Shown here: piece by piece, positions 1 to 8,666 of the stretch
Numbering within the stretch: position 1 is the first letter of the stretch
Layout of the letters: each line of letters opens with the position of its first letter
Origin: Desulfobacteraceae bacterium
Lineage (GTDB): Bacteria; Desulfobacterota; DSM-4660; Desulfatiglandales; Desulfatiglandaceae
Assembly: GCA_030589225.1 (NCBI GenBank)
Contig: JAUUWD010000051.1
Coordinates: 1-8,666 of the forward strand
Direction: 5' to 3'
DNA length: 8,666 bases
Made by a program: the position numbers and the translations under genes
The notes under the pieces: model-generated
What the model was told of the DNA's origin: nothing
What the model saw: the letters and a program-made list of their open reading frames with translations, nothing else
Database searches by the model: none

Positions 1-2963
<2,963 letters not shown>

Positions 2964-3066
2964 GAGTGGAATGTTTGCCCTATCCTATTTCTTCGAGGTC
3001 AGGCTCATCAGGCAGTGAGACGTCCGAGTGCCGGGTCTAACCTGAATTTATTATGGAAGGGATGTC

Positions 3067-3097
3067 CGAACCACGGAGGAAGAGATGAATTGGTTCG
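3067..3097. repeat. Inverted repeat CGAACCA-N17-TGGTTCG upstream of the promoter
   Basis: Perfect 7-bp arms CGAACCA (3067-3073) and TGGTTCG (3091-3097) are separated by 17 bases. The centre, about 3082, lies roughly 60 bases before the transcription start predicted from the TTGACA/TATAGA promoter. An activator site would often sit there. It could also be a chance repeat; no known regulator consensus is recognised. Confidence 0.35.
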
Positions 3098-3108
3098 CCC
3101 ATTTTCCC

Positions 3109-3137
3109 TTGACATGAAAATATAATTTGTCTATAGA
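3109..3137 (+). promoter_or_regulatory. Sigma-70-like promoter for the RsbRD-dsrMKJOP operon
   Basis: A perfect -35 box TTGACA (3109-3114) is followed, after exactly 17 bases, by TATAGA (3132-3137), a four-of-six match to the -10 consensus. Transcription would begin near 3144, giving a leader of about 150 bases before the TTG start at 3295. A perfect TATAAT at 3121-3126 is only 6 bases from the -35 box and so cannot pair with it. It is the only convincing promoter in front of the tightly packed genes that follow. Confidence 0.6.
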
Positions 3138-3171
3138 CCTGCTTCAATAGCTGATATTGAATTGTTAAACG

Positions 3172-3202
3172 AATTGCCATAATTGCCGAGTTCAAGGCAA
3201 TT
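3172..3202. repeat. AATTGCC direct repeat plus inverted repeat in the leader
   Basis: AATTGCC occurs at 3172-3178 and again at 3181-3187 (9-base period), and its reverse complement GGCAATT is at 3196-3202. The second and third copies form a perfect 7-bp stem with an 8-base loop. The element lies about 30-60 bases downstream of the predicted transcription start. It has no T-run after it, so it does not look like a terminator. An operator for a dimeric repressor, or an mRNA hairpin, are both possible; the function is inferred only from position. Confidence 0.4.
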
Positions 3203-3285
3203 TAAAGGCAGCTTATCAATAAATCAGAGAAATGGTAGATAGTTGATTCCCACAAATTTATTGAGAACTTACACACAAAGAAAGC

Positions 3286-3294
3286 AAGGCGGAG
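3286..3294 (+). promoter_or_regulatory. Ribosome binding site for the TTG start of the RsbRD-type gene
   Basis: The purine-rich AAGGCGGAG ends directly against TTG at 3295. AAGG (3286-3289) leaves 5 bases to the start, while GGAG touches it. The reading frame upstream closes at a TGA (3262-3264) with no ATG or GTG in between, so TTG is the first possible start. A GTG at 3328 is the next alternative but has no clear site of its own. Confidence 0.45.
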
Positions 3295-3861
3295 TTGCGT
3301 AAAGGCCTTGACACCGCAAGGGCAGTCGTGGATACAAGTCTAAAAAACATCCTGTTAGATAAGAGATCCAGCATCATCAAAAAATGGCGTGATGTAATCG
3401 TTGATACCTATCCGAGTGAAACCCAGAGATTTATTCGGAAAGAAAAGGACCTGTTTGCAAACCCTGTTGGTAATATTATTTCGAAAGACGTAGAGACTCT
3501 CTACGATGAATTAATCAAAGACGGGGACGACGATAAGATCACATTATGCCTTGAAAATATAATTAGAATCAGGTCGATTCAGGACTTTAAACCTTCCCAG
3601 GCCATTGGCTTTGTACTTCAACTGAAAAAACTTGTAAGGGAAATGTTGGAGTCGAAAACCCCGATCAACGGACTTTCCGGTGAACTCCAGGCATTTGAAA
3701 ACAGGATAGATGACATAGCCCTGCTGGCATTCGATATTTACTCGCAATGCCGCCAGAAGATTTATGAAATTCGGGTCAATGAAGTTAAAAATCAGTTAGG
3801 CGGGTTGTTAAAGAGAGCAAATTTGACATTTGAGATACCGGAACAAGAACCGGAACTCTGA
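3295..3861 (+). CDS. Stand-alone RsbRD N-terminal-domain protein
   Basis: A soluble 188-residue, mainly helical protein with no signal peptide or membrane segment. The body resembles the RsbRD N-terminal domain (first described in RsbT co-antagonist proteins of the stressosome): a K-R-S-x-I-x-x-x-W start (residues 23-31), TYPSET (38-43), KDLFANPVG (51-59), then IRIRSIQDFKPSQAIGFVLQ (90-109), the most characteristic stretch. The C-terminal STAS domain of full RsbR proteins is absent, and no DNA-binding or catalytic motif is visible. It ends with a short acidic tail (EQEPEL). It lies 44 bases before dsrM and probably shares the promoter at 3109-3137. Such proteins are known beside dsrMKJOP in sulfate reducers, but I know of no established function. 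A sensing, assembly or regulatory role for the complex is inference. The start is uncertain because it rests on TTG. Confidence 0.85.
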   Translation: MRKGLDTARAVVDTSLKNILLDKRSSIIKKWRDVIVDTYPSETQRFIRKEKDLFANPVGNIISKDVETLYDELIKDGDDDKITLCLENIIRIRSIQDFKPSQAIGFVLQLKKLVREMLESKTPINGLSGELQAFENRIDDIALLAFDIYSQCRQKIYEIRVNEVKNQLGGLLKRANLTFEIPEQEPEL

Positions 3862-3889
3862 GATTATAGAATCGATAGTGCAAATTTGA
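3817..3889. repeat. Two direct copies of GCAAATTTGA around the end of the RsbRD-type gene
   Basis: GCAAATTTGA is found at 3817-3826, inside the coding end, and at 3880-3889, in the 44-base spacer just before the dsrM ribosome binding site. Each contains the 8-bp palindrome CAAATTTG. The copies start 63 bases apart, close to six helical turns. They could be binding sites or coincidence in an AT-rich stretch. Confidence 0.25.
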
Positions 3890-3905
3890 AGAGAGGTAGT
3901 CATTT

Positions 3906-4994
3906 ATGAACTTCATCATCAGCATCCTGTTTTCCGGCTTTGCAGTTTCAACGCTTATTTTAATTCCCTGGGTGGGCGTTGGTGCCTTTGACTTGCGGGT
4001 CCTTTTCGGGGTGATTGTCCCATACGCCGCCATGGCCACCTTTTTTATTGGGATTATTGTCAGGGTCATCGACTGGGGAAAATCGCCAGTCCCATTCAGA
4101 ATCCCTACCACTGCGGGACAGGAGTGGTCTTTTCCATGGATCAAGTCAAATCCTATTGATAATCCAAGGGGTACTGGTGGAGTTATTGTCAGGATGATTC
4201 TTGAAGTGCTCCTGTTCCGGTCATTATTCAGGAATACCAGACTCGAATACAGAAATGCCGATAGCAGTCCAAGGATTGACTATGAATGGGAAAAGTGGCT
4301 CTGGTTGGCGGCGCTGGCCTTTCACTGGGCTTTCCTTGTTATTTTCCTAAGACACTTCAGGTTTTTTATGGAACCTATCCCCAGCTTTGTTCACCTGCTT
4401 GATAACCTTGACGGGTTTTTACAATTAGGCGTTTTGCCCTTCAATGGTCTGGGTGTCCCTTGCGTATACATTTCTGATCTTCTTATGTTAGCGGCCGTGA
4501 CCTATCTATTTTTTAGAAGGCTCTACATACCGCAGATGCGTTATATCTCCCTTCCTGCAGATTATTTTCCCTTGTTTTTGATCCTTGCCCTTGGCTTGAC
4601 CGGGGTGCTCATGAGGTATTTTCTCAGGGTGGACATTACGGCGGTAAAGGAACTGGCCATAGGCCTTTTCAAATTCAGCCCGACTGTGCCTGAAGGGATT
4701 GGTGTGATTTTCTATATTCATCTCTTTATCTTGAGCGTTCTGATTGCCTATTTCCCATTCAGCAAATTGATGCATTTTGCTGGCGTATTTTTAAGCCCCA
4801 CCAGAAACCTGTCCAATAACAACCGTTTTGTCAGGCATGTTAATCCCTGGGATTATCCCGTTCAAACGCATACTTACGATGAATATGAGGACGAATTCAG
4901 AGAGCGAATGATAGAAGTTGGGCTCCCGGTAGAAAAAGAGATTGAACCAAAAGAAGAACCCAAAGAAGAACCAAAAGAAGAGGAAAAGGAGTAA
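3906..4994 (+). CDS. dsrM: DsrM, membrane cytochrome b subunit of the DsrMKJOP complex
   Basis: NarI-like diheme cytochrome b, 362 residues, that exchanges electrons with the membrane quinone pool and connects to DsrK on the cytoplasmic side. Hydrophobic stretches at about 5-20, 33-53, 132-150, 186-204, 221-240 and 266-284 suggest six membrane helices. H140/H150 (10 apart) and H272/H290 (18 apart) reproduce the spacing of the heme-ligand pairs of NarI, so two b hemes are expected. FPFSKLMH (283-290) followed by GVFLSPTRN (293-301) is typical of DsrM. The cytoplasmic tail is unusual: charged, ending in three PKEE repeats. GAGAGG (3891-3896), 9 bases before the ATG, supports the start. The gene stops 2 bases before dsrK. 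The related HmeC/TmcC-type proteins are alternatives, but the K-J-O-P order that follows makes DsrM the best name. Confidence 0.95.
   Translation: MNFIISILFSGFAVSTLILIPWVGVGAFDLRVLFGVIVPYAAMATFFIGIIVRVIDWGKSPVPFRIPTTAGQEWSFPWIKSNPIDNPRGTGGVIVRMILEVLLFRSLFRNTRLEYRNADSSPRIDYEWEKWLWLAALAFHWAFLVIFLRHFRFFMEPIPSFVHLLDNLDGFLQLGVLPFNGLGVPCVYISDLLMLAAVTYLFFRRLYIPQMRYISLPADYFPLFLILALGLTGVLMRYFLRVDITAVKELAIGLFKFSPTVPEGIGVIFYIHLFILSVLIAYFPFSKLMHFAGVFLSPTRNLSNNNRFVRHVNPWDYPVQTHTYDEYEDEFRERMIEVGLPVEKEIEPKEEPKEEPKEEEKE
4947..4982 (+). repeat. Three tandem 12-bp units encoding PKEE
   Basis: Units at 4947-4958, 4959-4970 and 4971-4982 (CCA/CCC AAA GAA GAA/GAG) encode PKEE three times at the very end of dsrM, followed by EKE and the stop. 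The near-identical codons point to recent slippage-type expansion. The purine-rich end of the array also carries the AAGGAG (4986-4991) that serves dsrK. Confidence 0.85.
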
Positions 4995-4996
4995 GT

Positions 4997-6625
4997 ATGG
5001 CGGATACACCAAAACCGGATGAATTAGCAAAGATAGATCATACACCTCTTGTATTCAGGGGGTGGATGGATACGCAGCCCGAGATTAGGCCGGGCATTGC
5101 CTGCTATGGTTCAAAGTCAAAAGACCTTAAATATGTCGACATGCCAAACCCGAGAGACTGGAGTCCCTTTGATGACGATTGGAAATTACCCGAAAATTGG
5201 CAGGAGACCATTCATGAAGGGTTCAAGGATCGGCTGGACAGGTTTCGATCGTTCAAGCTCTTCATGGATATCTGCGTGAGATGCGGCGCCTGCGCTGATA
5301 AATGCCATTTTTTTATCGGTTCCGGTGATCCCAAGAACATGCCAGTTATGAGGGCCGAGCTCTTGAGATCAGTCTACCGGAAGAAGTTTACTGTTGGAGG
5401 AAAGCTTCTCGGAAGACTTGCAGGCGCAAGGGAACTTACTGAAGATGCGCTGAAAGAGTTATGGTACTACCTCTACCAGTGTACCGAATGCCGCCGCTGT
5501 TCGCTTTTCTGCCCTTACGGGATCGATATGGCCGAAATCACTATCATGGGGAGGGAGCTTACTAACCTGGTGGGCCTCAATATTGACTGGATTGCCGCGC
5601 CAGTGGCCAATTGCTACCGCACAGGAAATCACCTCGGTATTCAACCCCATGCGTATAAGGATATGCTCGACTTTTTTACGGATGAAATTGAGGACATAAC
5701 AGGCCTCAGGATGGAGCAGGACTTAAACAGGAAGGGCGCTGAAATCCTGTTTATTACACCTTCCGGTGATGTTTTCGCTGACCCGGGCACATTTACCTGT
5801 ATGGGCTATATGATGCTCTTCCATTATCTTAAAGATCTGGGCCTTGACATAACCTGGAGTACTTATGCATCAGAAGGGGGCAACTTTGGCTATTTCACAT
5901 CCCATGAGATGGCAAAAAGACTGAACGCAAAGATGTACGCTGAGGCCAAGAGGTTGGGGGTAAAGTGGATACTGGGAGGTGAGTGTGGCCATATGTGGAG
6001 GGTACTTAATCAGTATATGGATACCTTTAACGGGCCCGCTGATTTTCTTGAAGAGCCGGTTTCCCCTATTACGGGCACCAGGTTTGAGAATGCAAAAACC
6101 ACAAAGATGACCCATATAATCGAATTTACAGCGGACCTGATCAAAAACAATAAATTGAAACTGGATCCGAGCCGGAATGACAACTTAAAGGTCACATTTC
6201 ATGACTCCTGTAACCCGGCCCGGGGCATGGGGATTTTAGAAGAGCCCAGGTATGTGATTAAAAACGTATGTAATAATTTTTACGAAATGCCACCCGGCAC
6301 TATCAGGGAGCAGACCTTCTGCTGCGGGAGCGGGGCAGGGCTTAACGCAGGAGAAAACATGGAATCGAGGATGCGCGGAGGGCTCCCCAGGGCAAATGCA
6401 GTAAAATTCGTGCATGAGAAGCATGACGTCAATATGCTTGCCTGTATCTGTGCAATTGACAGAGCTGTTTTGCCTAATCTAATGGAATATTGGGTGCCTG
6501 ATGTAGAAGTTACCGGAGTTCACGAGATGGTAGCAAATGCCCTGGTTTTCGAGGGAGAAAAGAAAAGGACCACAGATCTGCGTGGCGAACCCCTTCCTGG
6601 AATGGAGGATGAAGAGGATGTATGA
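4997..6625 (+). CDS. dsrK: DsrK, HdrD-like iron-sulfur subunit of DsrMKJOP
   Basis: Cytoplasmic catalytic subunit, 542 residues, related to HdrD of heterodisulfide reductase. It is thought to reduce the DsrC trisulfide formed by sulfite reductase, using electrons from DsrM. Two ferredoxin-type motifs are present: C93/C96/C99/C103 and C162/C165/C168/C172. The C-terminal half has the CCG region: GECGH around C330, SCNPARGMG with C405, FCCGSGAG with C442-C443, and CICAIDRA with C483/C485. These would hold the special non-cubane-type 4Fe-4S cluster. The last part reads C-X-C instead of the CXXC of the HdrB/HdrD consensus. There is no signal peptide. AAGGAG (4986-4991) lies 5 bases before the ATG. 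The 3' end overlaps the start of dsrJ by 8 bases, suggesting translational coupling. Identity is secure from motifs and neighbours. Confidence 0.96.
   Translation: MADTPKPDELAKIDHTPLVFRGWMDTQPEIRPGIACYGSKSKDLKYVDMPNPRDWSPFDDDWKLPENWQETIHEGFKDRLDRFRSFKLFMDICVRCGACADKCHFFIGSGDPKNMPVMRAELLRSVYRKKFTVGGKLLGRLAGARELTEDALKELWYYLYQCTECRRCSLFCPYGIDMAEITIMGRELTNLVGLNIDWIAAPVANCYRTGNHLGIQPHAYKDMLDFFTDEIEDITGLRMEQDLNRKGAEILFITPSGDVFADPGTFTCMGYMMLFHYLKDLGLDITWSTYASEGGNFGYFTSHEMAKRLNAKMYAEAKRLGVKWILGGECGHMWRVLNQYMDTFNGPADFLEEPVSPITGTRFENAKTTKMTHIIEFTADLIKNNKLKLDPSRNDNLKVTFHDSCNPARGMGILEEPRYVIKNVCNNFYEMPPGTIREQTFCCGSGAGLNAGENMESRMRGGLPRANAVKFVHEKHDVNMLACICAIDRAVLPNLMEYWVPDVEVTGVHEMVANALVFEGEKKRTTDLRGEPLPGMEDEEDV
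6604..6608 (+). promoter_or_regulatory. Ribosome binding site that decides the dsrJ start
   Basis: GGAGG at 6604-6608 lies 9 bases before ATG 6618, a normal distance. It leaves no space for the in-frame ATG at 6609. The site sits inside the end of dsrK. Confidence 0.6.
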
Positions 6626-7004
6626 CGGAGGTAAAATCATCATCGGATTGATTGTTGGCGTCGGCTTGCTTTTGTCCCCTTTCATCTATGACGCTGGAAA
6701 GGCCGCCAAAGCGCCTGATCCGGAGCTCACGGCCAAGGCAAAGGAGGCAAAAGAGTGTGTGGCAGAGACTTCATATATGAAGAGTTCGCACATGCATTTG
6801 TTAGATGAATGGAGGCACACGGTTGTTCGTGATGGTGAGCGGTATTATAAGGCCAAAAACGGCAAAGTGTATTATAAGAGCCTTCAGACAACATGTCTGG
6901 ACTGCCATTCAAACAAATCCAAGTTTTGCGATCAATGTCATGACTATGTAGGAATAGATCCTTACTGCTGGACTTGTCATATCGAGCCGAAGGAGAATAA
7001 GTGA
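6618..7004 (+). CDS. dsrJ: DsrJ, triheme cytochrome c of DsrMKJOP
   Basis: Periplasm-facing triheme cytochrome, 128 residues, anchored by an uncleaved N-terminal segment (about 6-22, IIIGLIVGVGLLLSPF). Three CXXCH heme c sites are clustered at the C-terminus: C93-H97, C104-H108 and C117-H121. An isolated cysteine, C47 in KECVAE, precedes the conserved TSYMKSSHMHLLDEWR block. In the well-studied Allochromatium protein a cysteine in the equivalent region is a ligand of one heme, giving rare His/Cys ligation. Extra histidines H58 and H60 and methionines M54 and M59 are possible distal ligands. It probably takes part in redox exchange with an unidentified periplasmic partner. The ATG at 6618 is chosen because of the GGAGG site and because DsrJ proteins start just before the anchor; 6609 would add three residues (MKR). 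It overlaps dsrK by 8 bases and shares one base with dsrO. Confidence 0.94.
   Translation: MYDGGKIIIGLIVGVGLLLSPFIYDAGKAAKAPDPELTAKAKEAKECVAETSYMKSSHMHLLDEWRHTVVRDGERYYKAKNGKVYYKSLQTTCLDCHSNKSKFCDQCHDYVGIDPYCWTCHIEPKENK
6990..6995 (+). promoter_or_regulatory. Ribosome binding site for dsrO
   Basis: AAGGAG lies within the dsrJ 3' end, 8 bases before ATG 7004 and 5 bases before an adjacent in-frame GTG at 7001. Either start is possible and differs by only one residue; ATG is preferred. Confidence 0.6.
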
Positions 7005-7804
7005 TGGGCGTAGACAGAAGAGGTTTTTTAAAGATAGCCGGAATTTCTGCCCTACTCGGGTTGGGAGGAAAAACCGCTATTGATTTTCTTGCTCCTGGAG
7101 ACCTGGAGGCTTCGATGGATGCGGTTCCCCTCACAGAGGGGAACAGGTGGGCCATGGTAATCGACATGCAGAAGATGGATGAAGAGATGATGGACAAATG
7201 CATAGAGGCCTGCCACAGTGAGCATAATGTGCCTGATCTTGGAAATCCCAAGGACGAAGTCAAGTGGTTGTTTAAAGAAGAATACGAACATACTTTTCCG
7301 GGCCAAAAACACGACTATATCGGCGATGAAGTGAAGCATAAAAATTTTCTCCTCCTTTGTAATCACTGTTCCAATCCGCCCTGCTGCAGGGTGTGCCCAA
7401 CTAAGGCCACATGGCAGAGAAAAGATGGTGTTGTGATGATGGATCAGCACCGCTGCATTGGATGTAGATTCTGTATGGCCGCATGCCCTTTTGGTGCCAG
7501 GAGTTTTAACTGGGGGGACCCGAGAAAGGCGCCAAAGGAATTGAATCCGGACTTTCCGACCAACCAGGACTATCCCACAAGGGAGAAAGGCGTGGTGGAA
7601 AAATGCACTTTCTGTGCGGAACGGATCGCCAAAGGGCAACTTCCGGCCTGTGTTGAGGCTGCTAACGAGATAAAGGAAAACGTCTTGACCTTCGGAGATC
7701 TCGCTGATCCTGATTCAGGGGTGAGAGCGATCCTTCGGAAACATTATACGATTCGACGAAAACCCGAACTTGGTACAGAACCAAACATTTTCTATATTGT
7801 GTGA
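7004..7804 (+). CDS. dsrO: DsrO, Tat-exported ferredoxin-like subunit of DsrMKJOP
   Basis: Periplasmic iron-sulfur protein, 266 residues, of the DmsB/NrfC-type family. It is expected to wire DsrJ to the membrane protein DsrP. The N-terminus has a twin-arginine motif, DRRGFLK (4-10), followed by a hydrophobic core (IAGISALLGLGG), so it is exported folded with its clusters. Cysteine groups: C66/C70; C119/C122/C127/C128/C131; C151/C154/C157/C161; C201/C204 with C216. The third group is a full CXXCXXCXXXC motif; together they are enough for at least three 4Fe-4S clusters. The first group has two cysteines instead of the usual run of four. TGA of dsrJ and ATG of dsrO share one base. Similar ferredoxin subunits occur in many NrfD-type complexes; the operon order supports DsrO here. 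Confidence 0.94.
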   Translation: MGVDRRGFLKIAGISALLGLGGKTAIDFLAPGDLEASMDAVPLTEGNRWAMVIDMQKMDEEMMDKCIEACHSEHNVPDLGNPKDEVKWLFKEEYEHTFPGQKHDYIGDEVKHKNFLLLCNHCSNPPCCRVCPTKATWQRKDGVVMMDQHRCIGCRFCMAACPFGARSFNWGDPRKAPKELNPDFPTNQDYPTREKGVVEKCTFCAERIAKGQLPACVEAANEIKENVLTFGDLADPDSGVRAILRKHYTIRRKPELGTEPNIFYIV

Positions 7805-7811
7805 GGTGGTT

Positions 7812-8666
7812 ATGCTTGACAGGGCAGTAACAGGAAGTCAAAAGTACTGGGGATGGCTGATATTTTTACTCATTCTAATGGGTATTGGCTTTGCCTGCTA
7901 TCTTTACCAGTTCAAGGTTGGCCTGAAGATAACGGGCATGAGCAGGGATGTGTCGTGGGGTTTTTATATTGGCCAGCTTACATATTTTGTTGGTATAGCA
8001 GCCGGTGGGGTAATGGTGGTACTGCCTTACTATCTGCATGATTACAAGGCCTTTGGCAGGATCACCATATTAGGGGAATTCCTGGCCGTAGCATCCGTTG
8101 TCATGTGCGGCCTGTTTGTTATGGTGGATCTCGGTAATCTGCCCAGGATGGTAAACATTATGATCTACCCTAATCCGACGTCCATCCTGTTCTGGGATAT
8201 GATTGTCCTTAACGTGTATATGTTACTTAATATTGTTATAGGCTGGAATGTCTTGAGTGCAGAGCGAAAAGGCATTCGTTATCAAAAATGGGTTAAGGTA
8301 CTTATTTATATCTCAATCCCCTGGGCCTTTAGCATTCACACTGTGACGGCATTTCTGTATGCGGGTATCCCTGGAAGGCATTATTGGTTGACAGCCATCA
8401 TGGCAGCCCGTTTTCTTTCCTCGGCATTTGCCTCTGGTCCGGCACTGCTGATACTTTTGTGCCTGATAGTCCGAAAGGTGAGCATATTCGATCCGGGAAA
8501 GGAGCAAATAAGAACGCTTGGAGGAATCGTCACTTATGCCTTTATTCTCAATATGTTTTTTCTCCTCCTTGAAGTCTTTACTGCCTTTTACAGCCAGATA
8601 CCAAGCCATATGCATTCATTTATATACCTGTTTTCGGGCCTTGAAGGCCATGGCAGTGTACTTGCC
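7812..8666 (+). CDS. dsrP: DsrP, NrfD/PsrC-like membrane subunit, 3'-partial
   Basis: Integral membrane protein of the NrfD/PsrC family that is expected to exchange electrons with the quinone pool and DsrO, with no heme of its own expected in this family. 285 residues are open to the last base with no stop; the family usually has roughly 400, so about a quarter is missing. Start MLDRAVTGSQ. Hydrophobic helices at about 12-32, 51-72, 84-106, 125-146, 161-183, 196-220 and 236-258. Recognisable stretches: LGEFLAVAS (87-95), VDLGNLPRM (105-113), IPWAFSIHTVTAFLYAG (169-185), RFLSSAFASGPALL (200-213). AGG at 7804-7806, overlapping the dsrO stop, lies 5 bases before the ATG; the gap after dsrO is 7 bases. 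It is the last gene of the canonical dsrMKJOP order. Confidence 0.93.
   Translation, partial: MLDRAVTGSQKYWGWLIFLLILMGIGFACYLYQFKVGLKITGMSRDVSWGFYIGQLTYFVGIAAGGVMVVLPYYLHDYKAFGRITILGEFLAVASVVMCGLFVMVDLGNLPRMVNIMIYPNPTSILFWDMIVLNVYMLLNIVIGWNVLSAERKGIRYQKWVKVLIYISIPWAFSIHTVTAFLYAGIPGRHYWLTAIMAARFLSSAFASGPALLILLCLIVRKVSIFDPGKEQIRTLGGIVTYAFILNMFFLLLEVFTAFYSQIPSHMHSFIYLFSGLEGHGSVLA

Larger units (their letters stand above)
2964..3294. other. Intergenic region between PFOR and the RsbRD/dsr operon
   Basis: 331 bases without a supportable gene. It is more AT-rich in its second half and holds a promoter, two inverted repeats and a direct repeat (listed separately). Right at the PFOR stop there is a 7-bp inverted repeat, AATAGGA (2959-2965) and TCCTATT (2983-2989), with a 17-base loop. 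It is AT-rich and followed only by a short pyrimidine stretch, so it is at best a weak terminator. I find no strong GC-rich hairpin with a T-run. Two overlapping mini-ORFs of about ten codons (3053-3088 and 3085-3117) are too short to support. Confidence 0.7.

Noticed and set aside
3053..3117. Two overlapping mini-ORFs (11 and 10 codons, joined by ATGA) with GGAGGA in front of the second, possibly a leader peptide pair
   Set aside because: They lie mostly upstream of the predicted transcription start, show no attenuator-like codon run, and are short enough to arise by chance.
3121..3126. Perfect TATAAT as the -10 box
   Set aside because: It is only 6 bases after TTGACA and there is no good -35 box 16-18 bases before it; TATAGA at 3132 has the correct 17-bp spacing.
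3823..3828. TTGACA inside the end of the RsbRD-type gene as an internal dsrM promoter
   Set aside because: There is no -10-like hexamer at 16-18 bases; the nearest TTATAG is about 36 bases downstream.
6537..6617. A longer dsrJ reading frame starting inside dsrK
   Set aside because: The frame is open upstream, but the added residues are basic and unlike DsrJ, they would overlap dsrK by about 90 bases, and the GGAGG site fits ATG 6618.
6727..7263. 178-codon antisense frame over dsrJ and dsrO
   Set aside because: It is a shadow of two well-supported genes on the other strand, with a low-complexity Ser/Pro-rich product.
7052..7639. 195-codon antisense frame over dsrO
   Set aside because: It lies opposite a clearly functional gene, its product resembles no family I recognise, and it has no promoter or ribosome site that I can see.

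Overview
The window suggests an anaerobic sulfate- or sulfite-reducing bacterium, most likely of the Desulfobacterota (the former Deltaproteobacteria). It carries a full-length-type single-chain pyruvate:ferredoxin oxidoreductase and, downstream on the same strand, a complete-order dsrMKJO(P) cluster preceded by a small RsbRD-type protein. This arrangement is familiar from sulfate reducers. No genus can be assigned from the sequence alone. All genes are on the + strand, and both edge genes are cut by the window.

Layout: (1) 1-2963 is the 3' part of a pyruvate:ferredoxin (flavodoxin) oxidoreductase gene; roughly 190 N-terminal residues lie upstream of the window. (2) 2964-3294 is a 331-base intergenic region with a good sigma-70-like promoter (TTGACA, 17-bp spacer, TATAGA), an inverted repeat just upstream of it and a second one in the leader downstream. 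(3) 3295-3861 encodes a stand-alone RsbRD N-terminal-type protein with a TTG start. (4) From 3906 the genes are tightly packed: dsrM (cytochrome b), dsrK (HdrD-like iron-sulfur protein), dsrJ (triheme cytochrome c), dsrO (Tat-exported ferredoxin-like protein) and dsrP (NrfD-like membrane protein). dsrP is open to the last base and is therefore cut. Gaps between the dsr genes range from an 8-base overlap to a 7-base spacer, so they are almost certainly one transcript, probably started from the promoter at 3109-3137 together with the RsbRD-type gene.

How the parts work together: PFOR oxidises pyruvate to acetyl-CoA and CO2 and passes low-potential electrons to ferredoxin. DsrMKJOP is the membrane complex that links the quinone pool and the periplasm to the cytoplasmic side of dissimilatory sulfite reduction, where DsrK is thought to act on the trisulfide of DsrC. 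Key residues can be seen in every subunit: the NarI-like heme ligand spacing in DsrM (His140/His150 and His272/His290), two 4Fe-4S motifs and a CCG region in DsrK, three CXXCH motifs plus the isolated Cys47 in DsrJ, and a Tat motif with several cysteine groups in DsrO. This is a known system. The parts that deserve a second look are the RsbRD-type protein, the regulatory region in front of it, the unusual CXC end of the DsrK CCG motif, and the PKEE-repeat tail of DsrM. I see no RNA genes, CRISPR arrays or mobile elements.
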